This document shows, piece by piece, positions 1-9,659 of a stretch of DNA of 64,000 nt. The stretch is taken from positions 900,609 through 964,608 of the forward strand of contig FUHL01000001.1 of the NCBI GenBank assembly GCA_900155695.1. The letters run 5' to 3'. The number at the start of each line of letters is the position of its first letter. Position 1 is the stretch's first letter. The notes beneath the pieces are model-generated. The model worked only from the letters and a program-made list of their open reading frames with translations. It was not told where the DNA came from and did not search any database. The translations under genes were made by a program, and so were the position numbers. The stretch is from Serratia symbiotica (GTDB lineage: Bacteria; Pseudomonadota; Gammaproteobacteria; Enterobacterales; Enterobacteriaceae).

Positions 1-997
1 TAGTACGACCTAACAGGTTAAATGCTGCTGCATGAGCATCCTTCTTACAATATAATACTTGATAAATTTGTTCGGTTATTGGCATTTCTACACCGTAACG
101 CTGTGCTAATCTCAATACTTCTTTAGTATTCAGGTAACCTTCTATCACTTGTCCAATACTTTTCTGTGCTGACTCGATACAGGTACCTTGCCCTAGCATT
201 ATACCGAATCGACGGTTGCGTGATTGATTGTCAGTACAAGTTAACACTAGATCGCCTAACCCTGCCATACCCATAAACGTCGAATGATCAGCGCCCAAGG
301 CAGCACCAAGTCGGCTCATTTCTGCAATTCCACGAGTAATTAAAGCAGTACGTGCATTAGCACCAAAACCTATACCATCGGATATTCCAGCACCAATAGC
401 AATCACATTTTTTACTGCTCCACCTAACTGTACGCCGATAAAATCGTTATTTCTATATACACGAAAGCTTCTTCCACAGTGTAATAACTGTTGTAAATCG
501 TGAGCAAATTGTGTATCAGTGGCCGCTAATGCAATGGCCGTTGGCATTCCAGAAGCCAGCTCTTTGGCGAAGGTTGGCCCCGAAATAACTGCTAGCGGGA
601 TGTTATCCCCTAGTGCTTCACGCGCTACATCTTGCAGTAATCGACCAGTTTCTGGTTCCAACCCCTTAGTTGCCCAAACTACGCGTGCATCTAAGCGGAG
701 ATGTATTTTTAATTGGTGTAGAACATTACCGAATACATAACTTGGAACAACTACTAATACATTGCGGCTCATTGATAGAGCACGCGATAAATTAGATTCT
801 AGTAATACTGAATCAGGTAGAGCTATATCTGGTAGGAAAGTGTGGTTGCAACGATATTGCTTTAATTTTTTAATATGTTCAGGATTATGTCCCCATAGTA
901 GTACAGGATGGCCATTACGCGCTAGCGTAATGGCCAATGCAGTACCGTAAGATCCTGCACCAATTACAACCATTGAAGCATGGATGTTATTATTCAT
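1..997 (-). CDS. gpsA: Glycerol-3-phosphate dehydrogenase [NAD(P)+] (partial, 3' end cut)
   Basis: Makes sn-glycerol 3-phosphate from dihydroxyacetone phosphate in the cytosol, the backbone precursor for phospholipids. The reading frame is open from the ATG at 997 to the window edge, about 332 codons; E. coli GpsA has 339, so only the last few codons are missing. The Rossmann nucleotide-binding motif [13 protein letters not shown] is at residues 10-22, and the substrate-domain segments [12 protein letters not shown] and GLGDLVLTC are intact. It follows secB on the same strand with an 8-base gap, as in the enterobacterial secB-gpsA operon. No stops or shifts are seen in the visible part, so it is very probably functional. 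Confidence 0.95.
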   Translation of the reverse strand, partial: MNNNIHASMVVIGAGSYGTALAITLARNGHPVLLWGHNPEHIKKLKQYRCNHTFLPDIALPDSVLLESNLSRALSMSRNVLVVVPSYVFGNVLHQLKIHLRLDARVVWATKGLEPETGRLLQDVAREALGDNIPLAVISGPTFAKELASGMPTAIALAATDTQFAHDLQQLLHCGRSFRVYRNNDFIGVQLGGAVKNVIAIGAGISDGIGFGANARTALITRGIAEMSRLGAALGADHSTFMGMAGLGDLVLTCTDNQSRNRRFGIMLGQGTCIESAQKSIGQVIEGYLNTKEVLRLAQRYGVEMPITEQIYQVLYCKKDAHAAAFNLLGRT

Positions 998-1005
998 AAT
1001 AGATC

Positions 1006-1467
1006 CTAATGAGATACGGTCTCTGAGTCTGTCTTATTCTGTTGCAAATAATTCATAAACAGTGCATCAAAATCGACTGGTAATAGATTGATCTGTGGAA
1101 ATGTGCCACGGGACATTAGGCTAGTAATGCACTCACGTGCATACGGGAATAGTATATTTGGACAATATGCTCCTAGGCAATGTGTCAGCTGTGCACCTTC
1201 AATACCTACTATAACGAAGATACCTGCTTGTTGTACTTCACATAAAACAGTAATTTCTTTCCTTATAGATACTTCTACGGTCACGCGTAATACCACTTCA
1301 TATGTATCCTTTGAAAGTTGGTTAGATGCTATATCTAAATCAAGTTTCATTTCAGGTTGCCATTCCTGCTGGAACGCTTGCGGAGTGTTAGGTGCTTCAA
1401 AAGAGATATCTTTTGTATAAATACGTTGGATTTGAAAAGATATCTCTGTGCTGTTTTCTTCTGACAT
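1006..1467 (-). CDS. secB: Protein-export chaperone SecB
   Basis: Cytosolic homotetrameric chaperone that keeps preproteins unfolded and hands them to SecA for export by Sec. It has 153 residues (E. coli 155). The family core is clear: [17 protein letters not shown] near the N terminus, [18 protein letters not shown] in the middle, and [11 protein letters not shown] near the C terminus. The acidic C-terminal tail that binds the SecA zinc region in E. coli is shorter and altered ([10 protein letters not shown]), so SecA binding may be weaker. It is co-directional with gpsA. The upstream neighbour, grxC, has decayed. Confidence 0.97.
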   Translation of the reverse strand: MSEENSTEISFQIQRIYTKDISFEAPNTPQAFQQEWQPEMKLDLDIASNQLSKDTYEVVLRVTVEVSIRKEITVLCEVQQAGIFVIVGIEGAQLTHCLGAYCPNILFPYARECITSLMSRGTFPQINLLPVDFDALFMNYLQQNKTDSETVSH

Positions 1468-1523
1468 CTATATAATCCCTTTAGTTAACTAATGCATTGA
1501 TAATTAAAAATAGTCATACCTGC

Positions 1524-1768
1524 TTACAGTTCCGACTTAAGATCACCATGAGTATCAAATTCATGTAAGTAATCATAGTCACTATATAGGCAGTTATTGA
1601 TAAAATTTAGAGTGCAGTGATATGAGTGGCCCACTCAATTATCACTTTAGTGTTTATTATAATTATCAAGAAGGATCTTACCAAGATCATTAGTTTTATA
1701 TTCAGTGGTGCATTAATAAGATATCAGAGCAGATACATAGACTGAATTTAGATATCAATATCAGCCAT
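1524..1768 (-). pseudogene. grxC: Decayed glutaredoxin 3 (grxC)
   Basis: In enterobacteria grxC sits between yibN and secB. The spacer here keeps its two ends: a start reading MADIDI (E. coli begins MANVEI) at 1768, and a tail reading YDYLHEFDTHGDLKSEL followed by a stop at 1524-1526, matching the E. coli ending CDDLYALDARGGLDPLLK. The span of 245 bases compares with 252 for an intact gene. The middle, including the CPYC redox motif, is full of stops and shifts and cannot be read. The gene is dead. The monothiol glutaredoxin GrxD is kept elsewhere in the window (60191-60529). Confidence 0.8.
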
Positions 1769-1796
1769 AGTTTTCTATCTTAAATAATTTTAATCA

Positions 1797-2234
1797 TCAT
1801 TTTCCTTGAACCAATGGCAACTTCTCACTATTCCAAGCAAGAATACCTCCTTTCAATATAGCAACATTCTCAAACCCCAATTTATTAAGATTTTCTGCAA
1901 GTTTGTATGAATTAATACCATTGGTACAAGCTAAAATAATCGTCTGTGTTTTATGCTTTTTAAGATCAACTAAGTGGCCTTTTTTGATATCACTAGCAGT
2001 TAAGTTAATAGCATTCGCAATATGACCATCACGGAATTGATCGTATTTTCGAATATCAACTATCATGGCATTTTTTTTATTAATAAGATATGTGGCTTCA
2101 CTAAAAGATATTTCTCTAACTTTATAAAAATAATTATTAAACATTAAAACAATTAGTGAAATCAATAAAACAATCCAGGCTATAATAAGCATTATATGTT
2201 TATTAAAAAATTTCATGATCTCTAGTTGCATCAT
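1797..2234 (-). CDS. yibN: YibN, membrane-anchored rhodanese-like protein
   Basis: One N-terminal membrane segment (about residues 11-30, IAWIVLLISLIVLMF) is followed by a rhodanese domain with the conserved VDIRKYDQFRDGHIANAINL stretch. The active-site loop carries a cysteine (ACTNGINS). The C terminus, LPLVQGK, matches the E. coli protein (LPLVRGK). Rhodanese domains carry sulfur as a cysteine persulfide; the exact role of YibN is not settled. I chose the ATG at 2234 because a GGAG lies 8 bases upstream; a second ATG follows at 2231 and an upstream GTG at 2243 is too close to that GGAG. Divergence from E. coli is higher than for its neighbours, suggesting weak constraint. Confidence 0.85.
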   Translation of the reverse strand: MMQLEIMKFFNKHIMLIIAWIVLLISLIVLMFNNYFYKVREISFSEATYLINKKNAMIVDIRKYDQFRDGHIANAINLTASDIKKGHLVDLKKHKTQTIILACTNGINSYKLAENLNKLGFENVAILKGGILAWNSEKLPLVQGK

Positions 2235-3268
2235 GATAATCACTCCAATTAATGATGGAAAGAAAATATTTACAATAGTATAGATATTTTAACTTAATAT
2301 ATAAGTACAGTAAAAAAATCTGACAAATACAGAAATAGAATATTTACTAAGTAATGATTATTGTGATAAAAAGCTGCAATAACATATTTAAATAAATTCA
2401 AAATATTTTACCAATGCGTAGTTATTACTAATAAGTAATTCACCTTGATATAAGTATATTATAAAATAATACTCAACACAGATAAGTTTAGTTATTTATA
2501 AATAAAGTTTTCTCTAAATAATACCAGGCTTTAAATTTTAAGTATATTATTAAATATATTGATATTAAATGCTTCTTGATAATATTTCTTATTATACGCA
2601 TAAAGCAAAATTAAGTGTTTCGAAAAAACGACTAAAGAATTGCTAAAAAAAAGAAAAAGAATAAAACGGAATTATTAATAACCATAAACATAATAGTTTC
2701 TGCGATAATTTTAATAGAATTACTAAAGAGATAATTTCAAAAGGTAAGTTACTTAAAATACATAATTATATTTAGATATTGCAAGCTAAATCTTTCTAAG
2801 ATCAATCTAAAAAACAGGAATGCATTACCTCTCGTTGGCTTGATAAAGAACTCAATATTTATTTATCAGATTAGTGATTATAAAATTTTTTATTATAAGG
2901 TATAAAAAATATAATAATCATTATTTTATATTTAATACTATACTAATAGATTTTTAAGAAATGTCCTAAACTAGAGTAGGGAAAGCGTAGTAGGACTCTT
3001 AAAATTAGTAAATAACATTACTAATATGAAATAGAATGTATAATCATAGTAAGATAAAGTTACATATTGTTTTATTTATGAAAATGTAACATCCTTAAAA
3101 GCTAAATTAAAAAATATCGACGTTATTTTGTAACATTGCTAAAAAAAAGAAATGGGATTTTAACATAAACCATTTTTAAAAACATAAATAGCATTGGATA
3201 ATCCAACGTGCAACATTAACATATATTCTTACAACATAGAAAGTAAATAAAATTAGCATGATTAATTC

Positions 3269-3294
3269 ATCACCATGATGTTAATCATGGTGAT
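3269..3294. repeat. Perfect hairpin, 11-bp arms, 4-base loop
   Basis: ATCACCATGAT (3269-3279), loop gtta, ATCATGGTGAT (3284-3294). It is immediately followed by a weaker GCATGT/ACATGC hairpin around 3298-3317. It has no adjacent gene, so a terminator role is not evident. Confidence 0.7.
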
Positions 3295-3705
3295 ATAGCA
3301 TGTACTTTTAACATGCAAGAGCAATCAGCTTTAATCGATATATTTAAAAAGAAGTGAAGCTTTTAATAATATATAATTATATGCTTCGTAACTACCACAA
3401 TAAAAATTACGTTTATAACGTAATAACAATGTAAAAAGTGGTAAATGAAGCAAAGATATTTTAAGTTTATAATATATTATATATTTTTAAAGGTCGATAA
3501 TGTTTAAGCTGTCTTTTGAAATCCTATATAATGTATTTTATCACTAAGAATGAATAGTTTTATTATTTATAAGTTACGGTTGTTAACTATTGCTCTATAA
3601 TATTTCATAAAATTTTTTAAGAAGATACAGATTTCTTAATATTAGGCAGATCAGCTATTTAACATATTATCAATCCGCAATTCAACAAATCCAAAAAACC
3701 GTGCC

Positions 3706-3735
3706 ATGCTAAACTTAGCATGCTAAGTTTAGCAT
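3706..3735. repeat. 30-bp perfect palindrome
   Basis: Fifteen bases ATGCTAAACTTAGCA are followed directly by their reverse complement with no spacer. It lies in the spacer upstream of hldD, about 590 bases before the gene. No function is apparent. Confidence 0.85.
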
Positions 3736-3834
3736 CATAGTTCAAAACCTGATAGGAATCTATTGAATGATGTATACACTTATAAAATATCGTCTGTACT
3801 TTACTGCCGTTATAAGTAAAAATACAATCCATTC

Positions 3835-3864
3835 TTACTGCAAGAAGCCATAGGCTTGCAGTAA
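3835..3864. repeat. Hairpin with 10-bp arms, G+C-rich for this spacer
   Basis: TTACTGCAAG (3835-3844) and CTTGCAGTAA (3855-3864) flank a 10-base loop that can itself pair AGCC with GGCT. Could be a relic terminator of a lost gene; it is not followed by a clear T-run. Confidence 0.55.
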
Positions 3865-4325
3865 AACCACCAGTATTTGCTTGATAATACTAGAAATAAT
3901 CGAAGTGCACCCGTACGCTAACAATAGCGTATCGATAAGGCCGTGTGAATTATCAGAAGCTTATATCCAGGTTAAGTAACAGTGCTAATGCTAAAGCATA
4001 TACTGTTTTCTTATGCGTAAAGCTAATCTAATACTTTATTAAAGTTTACTTTTTAAATGCATCCTAGAATAATTGTTATATTCTCCTAAAATTAATTTAA
4101 CTGCTATATTGGACGGAATAGGTGCAATCTTGTTTTCTTCAATATCTATAACACTTATCAAAAGTTTATAATGCTATTTAATCCATGTATTAAATGCATC
4201 AGAATTACATAATTTTAGAAGTAATTTGTTTAAATCCAGCAGTATAAGATACTAGTATCAATCAATGCTTTTGAAATATGGAGGAAGTTTACTTCTTGCC
4301 AAAAATATTAAAAGGAGATTACTCG

Positions 4326-5255
4326 ATGATTATAGTCACCGGAGGAGCTGGCATGATTGGCAGTAATATCATTCATGCACTCAACAATCAAGGATACAGC
4401 GATATTCTAGTTGTAGATAACCTAAAAGATGGCACGAAATGTATTAATTTAGTCAATCTGAATATTGTTGACTATATTGATAAAGAAACTTTTCTTGCTA
4501 GCATCGTAGCAGGAGATAATCTAGGCAATATTGAAGCAATATTCCACCAAGGTGCTTGTTCCTCTAGCACAGAATGGAATGGTAAATATATGATGAATAA
4601 TAACTATCATTACTCAAAACATATTTTATGTTATTGCCTAAATCGCAAGATTCCATTCTTATACGCTTCATCTGCTGCTATCTATGGTAATAGTAAACAT
4701 TTTATTGAAGAGCGAAAATATGAACAACCGTTAAATGTTTACGGTTACTCAAAATTTCTATTTGATCAATACATACGTGCAATTCTGCCTCAGGCAAAAT
4801 CGCAGATTTGTGGTTTGCGTTATTTTAACGTATACGGGCCGCGGGAAGGTCATAAAGGCAGTATGGCGAGTGTTGCTTTTCAGTTAAATAGACAAATGAC
4901 ATGTGGTGAAACGCTAAAATTATTTTTTTCGACAAAAGATTTCAAACGTGATTTTATCTATGTGAGCGATGTAGCAGAAGTAAATTTATGGTTTTGGAAA
5001 AACAAAAAATCTGGTATCTTTAACTGCGGGACTGGAAAAGCGACAAGCTTCAAAACAATTACAAATGCAGTAATAGATTTTCACCAAAAAGGCAAGCTAG
5101 AAGCTATTCCATTCCCACAAAACCTCAAGGGTCGCTATCAGGAATATACTCAAGCTGATCTGACAAAATTGCGTGCTGCTGGTTATCATGCACAGTTTAA
5201 AACTGTTGCTGAAGGAATAAAAGAGTATATGCTTTGGTTAAACTGTATCATATAA
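4326..5255 (+). CDS. hldD: ADP-L-glycero-D-manno-heptose 6-epimerase
   Basis: Final step of ADP-heptose synthesis: epimerises ADP-D-glycero-D-manno-heptose to the L-glycero form used by WaaC and WaaF. It has 309 residues (E. coli 310), starting [15 protein letters not shown] with the Rossmann GxxGxxG, and the short-chain dehydrogenase Y-x3-K as YGYSK. The frame stays open 16 codons further upstream, but the ATG at 4326 has AGGAGA 8 bases before it and matches the family start. It heads the hldD-waaF-waaC cluster with an 11-base gap to waaF. Its partner HldE is encoded at 56001-57425. Confidence 0.97.
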   Translation: MIIVTGGAGMIGSNIIHALNNQGYSDILVVDNLKDGTKCINLVNLNIVDYIDKETFLASIVAGDNLGNIEAIFHQGACSSSTEWNGKYMMNNNYHYSKHILCYCLNRKIPFLYASSAAIYGNSKHFIEERKYEQPLNVYGYSKFLFDQYIRAILPQAKSQICGLRYFNVYGPREGHKGSMASVAFQLNRQMTCGETLKLFFSTKDFKRDFIYVSDVAEVNLWFWKNKKSGIFNCGTGKATSFKTITNAVIDFHQKGKLEAIPFPQNLKGRYQEYTQADLTKLRAAGYHAQFKTVAEGIKEYMLWLNCII

Positions 5256-5266
5256 AATGAAGACAC

Positions 5267-6316
5267 ATGAAAATATTGATTATAGGACCATCATGGCTTG
5301 GAGACATGATGATGTCACAAAGCCTCTATCGTACATTGAAAGTTAGATATCCATCTGCAGAAATAGATGTGATAGCAGCAGCATGGTTTTCCCCATTACT
5401 AGCGCGTATGCCAGAAGTAAATACATCGATAACGATGAAAATTAGTCATGGCATAATCACTATTGGAGAATCCAGGCGTCTTGGCCATGCACTTCGTGTA
5501 AATAAGTATGATTGTGCTTATGTATTGCCAAACTCATTTAAATCTGCATTAGTACCCTTTTTTGCGAATATACCCCAACGTACAGGTTGGCTGGGTGAAA
5601 TACGTTTCGGTCTGCTAAATGATATTCTCTTTATGAAGAAAGCTGCTTTTCCCTTAATGGTACATCATTATGTAGCATTAGCTTATAATAAAGAACGTAT
5701 TCGATGTATTCTAGATTTTCCTCAACCAATATTATGGCCTAAGATCAACGTCAGAGAAGAAGAAATAGTTCAAATAATTACTATGTTTAATTTAATCGAT
5801 CATCGACCAATGATTGGATTTTGCCCAGGGGCAGCATTTGGTCCGGCAAAACGTTGGCCACATTATCACTACGCTACATTGGCTAAGCACTTAATTAAAA
5901 AAGGTTATACAATAACCCTATTAGGGTCGGCACAAGAATACAAAAGTAGCGAAAAAATTCGTACAATATTACCAAAAGATATCCGTCACTATTGCATTAA
6001 TTTAGCTGGAAAAACGAACTTAGATCAAGCGGCGATCTTGATCGCTTCATGCCAATTAATTATTAGCAACGATTCTGGTTTGATGCACATTGCTGCTGCA
6101 TTAAATAAACCATTAATAGCTCTATATGGCCCAAGTAATCCAGACTTTACACCGCCATTATCTCATAAAGCTCAGGTAATCCGTTTAATAAGCGGTTACC
6201 AAAAAGTGCGTAAAGGTTTAGGGGAATATGGTTATCATCAAAGCCTTATAGACCTTCATCCATATAAGGTATTAGAAAAATTAACACCATTACTTACTGC
6301 GACTAGTAAGGAATAG
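5267..6316 (+). CDS. waaF: ADP-heptose:LPS heptosyltransferase II
   Basis: Adds the second heptose to the LPS inner core at the cytosolic face of the inner membrane (GT9 family). It has 349 residues (E. coli 348). The start MKILIIGPSWLGDMMMSQSL and the C-terminal nucleotide-sugar motif NDSGLMHIAAALNKP are near identical to E. coli, as is GFCPGAAFGPAKRWP in the middle. It lies between hldD and waaC, with 2 bases to waaC, so the three are probably co-transcribed. There is no sign of decay. Confidence 0.97.
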   Translation: MKILIIGPSWLGDMMMSQSLYRTLKVRYPSAEIDVIAAAWFSPLLARMPEVNTSITMKISHGIITIGESRRLGHALRVNKYDCAYVLPNSFKSALVPFFANIPQRTGWLGEIRFGLLNDILFMKKAAFPLMVHHYVALAYNKERIRCILDFPQPILWPKINVREEEIVQIITMFNLIDHRPMIGFCPGAAFGPAKRWPHYHYATLAKHLIKKGYTITLLGSAQEYKSSEKIRTILPKDIRHYCINLAGKTNLDQAAILIASCQLIISNDSGLMHIAAALNKPLIALYGPSNPDFTPPLSHKAQVIRLISGYQKVRKGLGEYGYHQSLIDLHPYKVLEKLTPLLTATSKE

Positions 6317-6318
6317 AT

Positions 6319-7275
6319 ATGCACGTATTGATCATTAAAACATCCTCGATGGGAGATATACTTCATACCCTTCCTGCACTGACTGATGCCATACAGTCTA
6401 TTCCTGGAATACGATTTGACTGGGTAGTTGAAGAAAGTTTTAGTCCAATACCAACTTGGCATCCAGCCGTAGATCGTGTAATACCAGTAGCTATACGTCG
6501 CTGGCGTAAAAATTGGTTTAGTCAAATCACGCGCCAGCAACGTGGTAATTTTAAAGCAACTATACAACAACGTACTTATGATTTAGTAATCGATGCACAG
6601 GGACTGATTAAAAGCGCAGCGTTAATCACACGCCTAGTTAAAGCTAGTAAACATGGTCAATGTTATAAAAGTATACGAGAACCCTTGGCCAGTTTCTTCT
6701 ATAATTATAGGCATAAGATAAGTAAGCAGCAGCATGCTGTAGAACGGATACGTCAGCTGTTTGCTAAAAGCCTGAAGTATAAATATCAAAATAGTACCGG
6801 AGATTACGCAATCGCTGAATACTTATTGAGTCCATTGCCATCTGATGCTGGACAATATATGGTATTTTTACATGCCACTGCTCGCCCTAATAAAAAATGG
6901 CCAGAAAAAAACTGGCGTGAGCTAATTCATTTGCTAAAAAATAGAGGACTTAAGATTAAATTACCGTGGGGTATGGAATCTGAACGACTCAGCGCACTAA
7001 GGTTAGCAGCGGGCTTTACATATGTTGAAGTGTTACCACCACTTACCCTACGACAGGTTGCTATGTTGTTAGGTGGTGCTACAATCGTAGTATCAGTAGA
7101 TACTGGACTTAGCCATCTTGCAGCAGCACTAAATAAACCAAATATTACACTGTTTGGACCAACAGATCCAGGGTTAGTGGGCGGGTACGGTAAAAATCAG
7201 TGTCCTTGCCTGCCGCTAGTAGGCAACACAATGAAAGATATAAGTGCAGAACAAGTTTATAGCCTATTGCAGTAA
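6319..7275 (+). CDS. waaC: ADP-heptose:LPS heptosyltransferase I
   Basis: Adds the first heptose to Kdo2-lipid A (GT9 family). It has 318 residues (E. coli 319). The catalytic aspartate of the KTSSMGD motif is at residue 13. The segments VIDAQGLIKSAALITRL and VSVDTGLSHLAAALNKPN, the latter in the ADP-heptose site, are present. It is the last intact gene of the hldD-waaF-waaC run; the core genes that follow it in Serratia-type clusters are dead here. It should end the core at, or just after, the heptoses. Confidence 0.97.
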   Translation: MHVLIIKTSSMGDILHTLPALTDAIQSIPGIRFDWVVEESFSPIPTWHPAVDRVIPVAIRRWRKNWFSQITRQQRGNFKATIQQRTYDLVIDAQGLIKSAALITRLVKASKHGQCYKSIREPLASFFYNYRHKISKQQHAVERIRQLFAKSLKYKYQNSTGDYAIAEYLLSPLPSDAGQYMVFLHATARPNKKWPEKNWRELIHLLKNRGLKIKLPWGMESERLSALRLAAGFTYVEVLPPLTLRQVAMLLGGATIVVSVDTGLSHLAAALNKPNITLFGPTDPGLVGGYGKNQCPCLPLVGNTMKDISAEQVYSLLQ

Positions 7276-8386
7276 TAATAAAACATTTGTCATATTTTTT
7301 CTTAACGTAGATGATTGATCATACTAGTCTTAAAGACATTTATTATTGTAATAACATCACATTAGGAAATTATCTACAGAGGATATTAACCACTTGACTT
7401 ATCGGTATGGTCAGAATAAATGCAAAAGATTAACTAATTTTGATTAATAACAAGAATGTTGCATCCCTATAGAAATCACATAGTAATTTGCTGCATCTCA
7501 TGTATACTATGAGAGTATTGTTTATTTTAGTAGAGACTACTATGCAATAGTATATATTATAATAAACTTAAAAACTAGCATCTCTGTTAACTTATCTTAA
7601 AAACATACACTTTATTGCAACGATAGATAATCGAAGAATGTATTTTTAACAAAATACAAAACTTCTTTTATCGGTATATTTTTGCTATCAAAAGATATAT
7701 TAATATATCTTTTGATATTCTTATTCTATTATTAGAACCATCTAGCTTTAGAGATAAAATTGCACTAATATCAGAATATTTTTATCATAGCGGTCACTAT
7801 GTATATTTTAAATATAAAGTCTGCATACATCTCTAGATGTATAGTAAGATAGATCAATAGATCATTAAGACAAAATGATAAATATAGTATATTTTAGTTA
7901 TCCATATCATAAGATTATATGATAGAATTGAATATAAGCGATTCAAATTACTAAGTAGAAATATAAAAAATAACAATCACTACTTAAATTGTAATTAATA
8001 TTATTAAAAGTTATAAGTTTAATTTATTATAGATTATACGATTGACATCGTATTTAAGTTACAATATCTTAAAATACAATATATCTTTTGCAGTTTAGGG
8101 CATTTATTAGTAATAAATTACCTTTTAAAATTGTCTAATGCAAACATCTTTTACACTAAATCCTATTAAAATTTAATAATGAGATATGAATAATCTATGT
8201 CAATAAAATAAATAAAATATTGTATATAAAAATTAAATAAATACATGAGCTATGCGTGAATATTTACTATATCACATTATATAAAAATTAAGGTTAATGA
8301 CAGTTATTATAGATAAAATATAATTTTGACTGTATTATTATAGACGTAATAGTTACAAAATAAAGTAACCAATCAGTCGGCAAGCA
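7276..8386. other. Decayed spacer in the LPS core cluster
   Basis: About 1.1 kb with stops in every frame, long enough for one lost core-assembly gene. I could not recognise any protein remnant. It contains a 32-bp perfect palindrome at 7686-7717. Confidence 0.6.
7686..7717. repeat. 32-bp perfect palindrome
   Basis: The half-site TATCAAAAGATATATT is followed with no spacer by its exact reverse complement. It lies about 410 bases downstream of waaC, too far for a simple terminator and without a T-run. Confidence 0.85.
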
Positions 8387-9100
8387 TATTGTTTAGCCAT
8401 GATTCGACAAAATACAGACAAGATGGTGATACTTTTAGTATTGTATCTCACGTGACTTCAAAGTATTCGCATAGCATTAGTCACGATTTAAATATCATCA
8501 ATCATGAATAGAATGAAGTGATCCATCATAATTAGCATATTGATCTATTTATCTATACTATCGCGTATATAGGACTCATGAACCGCGTACTGCGCTGTGC
8601 AGTATAAAATAGAATATTATAGCATAAGGAAGTGCTTAATTTAGTGTATATTCATGAACCTTTTCCTAGATGTAATATTTATCTTGCTGGTGATGTTATA
8701 CACCGTCATTAGCTACGAAAATGTGTTGCATTGCTTTTAGCATGGCAACATAAATGTTTATTTTTACGATGGTTATCGTCGTTTATGTAAGTCGCACTAA
8801 ACACGCGATATACTCTGTGCCTGAAATGAAATCTATTATTTATAACGCGAATATGCAGGTGATGAAACAAGACATTATTGTAGAGAATGGCATACTAGAC
8901 GATAATATTATCTTGATCTATAATACAATAGATAATAAAAACTTAAAATCAGGCGATAGAATAAATTAGAAATGATTGTGTGATCAATATAGCATGCTGC
9001 AAAAATGTATATTTTTTTATTTTGATCAGCGTATGCTTTGAATAGAAAGTATTATCTGCTGTATATGATTACAATCACTGTAAAGTACTTTTCTGATCAA
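8387..9100 (+). pseudogene. Decayed LPS-core glycosyltransferase, GT4 family
   Basis: Pieces of one GT4 protein can be read in order across three frames. The N terminus LAMIRQ continues one frame over as KYRQDGDTFSIVS (compare family IIRQKYRPDGGAERF); a missing A in an A-run explains the shift. Then come IHEPFPRCNIYLAGDVIHRH (family HERIPGCDVYRAGDGVHR), MKSIIYNANM with MKQDIIVENG and IYNTIDNKNL at 8825-8955, and FISVCFE-stop-KVLSAV near 9020-9060 (family FVGSGFERKGLAAA). Several stops and shifts mean it is dead. Position between waaC and waaA identifies it as an LPS-core sugar transferase; the exact acceptor is unknown. The C-terminal third is not recognisable and the end coordinate is approximate. 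Confidence 0.75.
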
Positions 9101-9659
9101 TTAGTTCAACTTGTTATTTAACACATAGATATAAAAGAAGGTAGTAATTTCGTTCGTTTATTACTATCTAAGCAATTATTTATGATAAAATAAATCTTGA
9201 ATATAATGATATTATTCATGATGATTATCAATATATCTTCAGAATACTGAAGATATATTGTCGTATATTAATCAATATTAATGATATTATTTATATTTAA
9301 GTATCTAAATTATACTTAAGCAAATAATGATATAAATTAATTCATGCAATTAATATCATTAAATGCTAATACTAATTCAGTATACTTTTTTCTATATAAA
9401 GTACAGGACATGAAACCTACTAATTCAATAAAATATATCATAACTATTACATAAAAATAAAGCGTTGTATAAGAAAATAAAATTTATTTCATTTTAAAAA
9501 TACTTTTTAAACTATTTTATTACCATAAATAAAAAAATATTTTCATTAATTTTTTTAGTATCATTTTAATATATTATATGAATTTATACTAAAATAACTT
9601 AATTAACGCATTTCTATTCAATGATGATATAATTATAATTTTGCATTAGCATTCATAAT
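9101..9659. other. Spacer upstream of waaA with a 14-bp hairpin
   Basis: Very AT-rich and probably includes the unreadable 3' part of the dead glycosyltransferase. A perfect hairpin with 14-bp arms (9229-9242 and 9247-9260) and a 4-base loop sits in it. I see no clear promoter or ribosome binding site other than A-rich sequence before the waaA start. Confidence 0.55.

Larger units (their letters stand above)
2235..4325. other. Long AT-rich spacer between yibN and hldD
   Basis: Two kilobases with stops in all frames. E. coli has gpmM, envC and other genes between yibN and hldD; I could not recognise remnants of any. It holds three notable inverted repeats (3269-3294, 3706-3735, 3835-3864), described separately. 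The last 500 bases are less AT-rich than the rest. Confidence 0.7.

Noticed and set aside
4039..4160. Open stretch of about 40 codons on the minus strand upstream of hldD
   Set aside because: No start codon with a binding site, no recognised family, and stops on both sides; could be a worn gene piece but cannot be supported.
8754..8969. 71-codon open frame as a small protein gene
   Set aside because: Its residues match an internal segment of a GT4 glycosyltransferase and the flanks match the rest of that protein in other frames.
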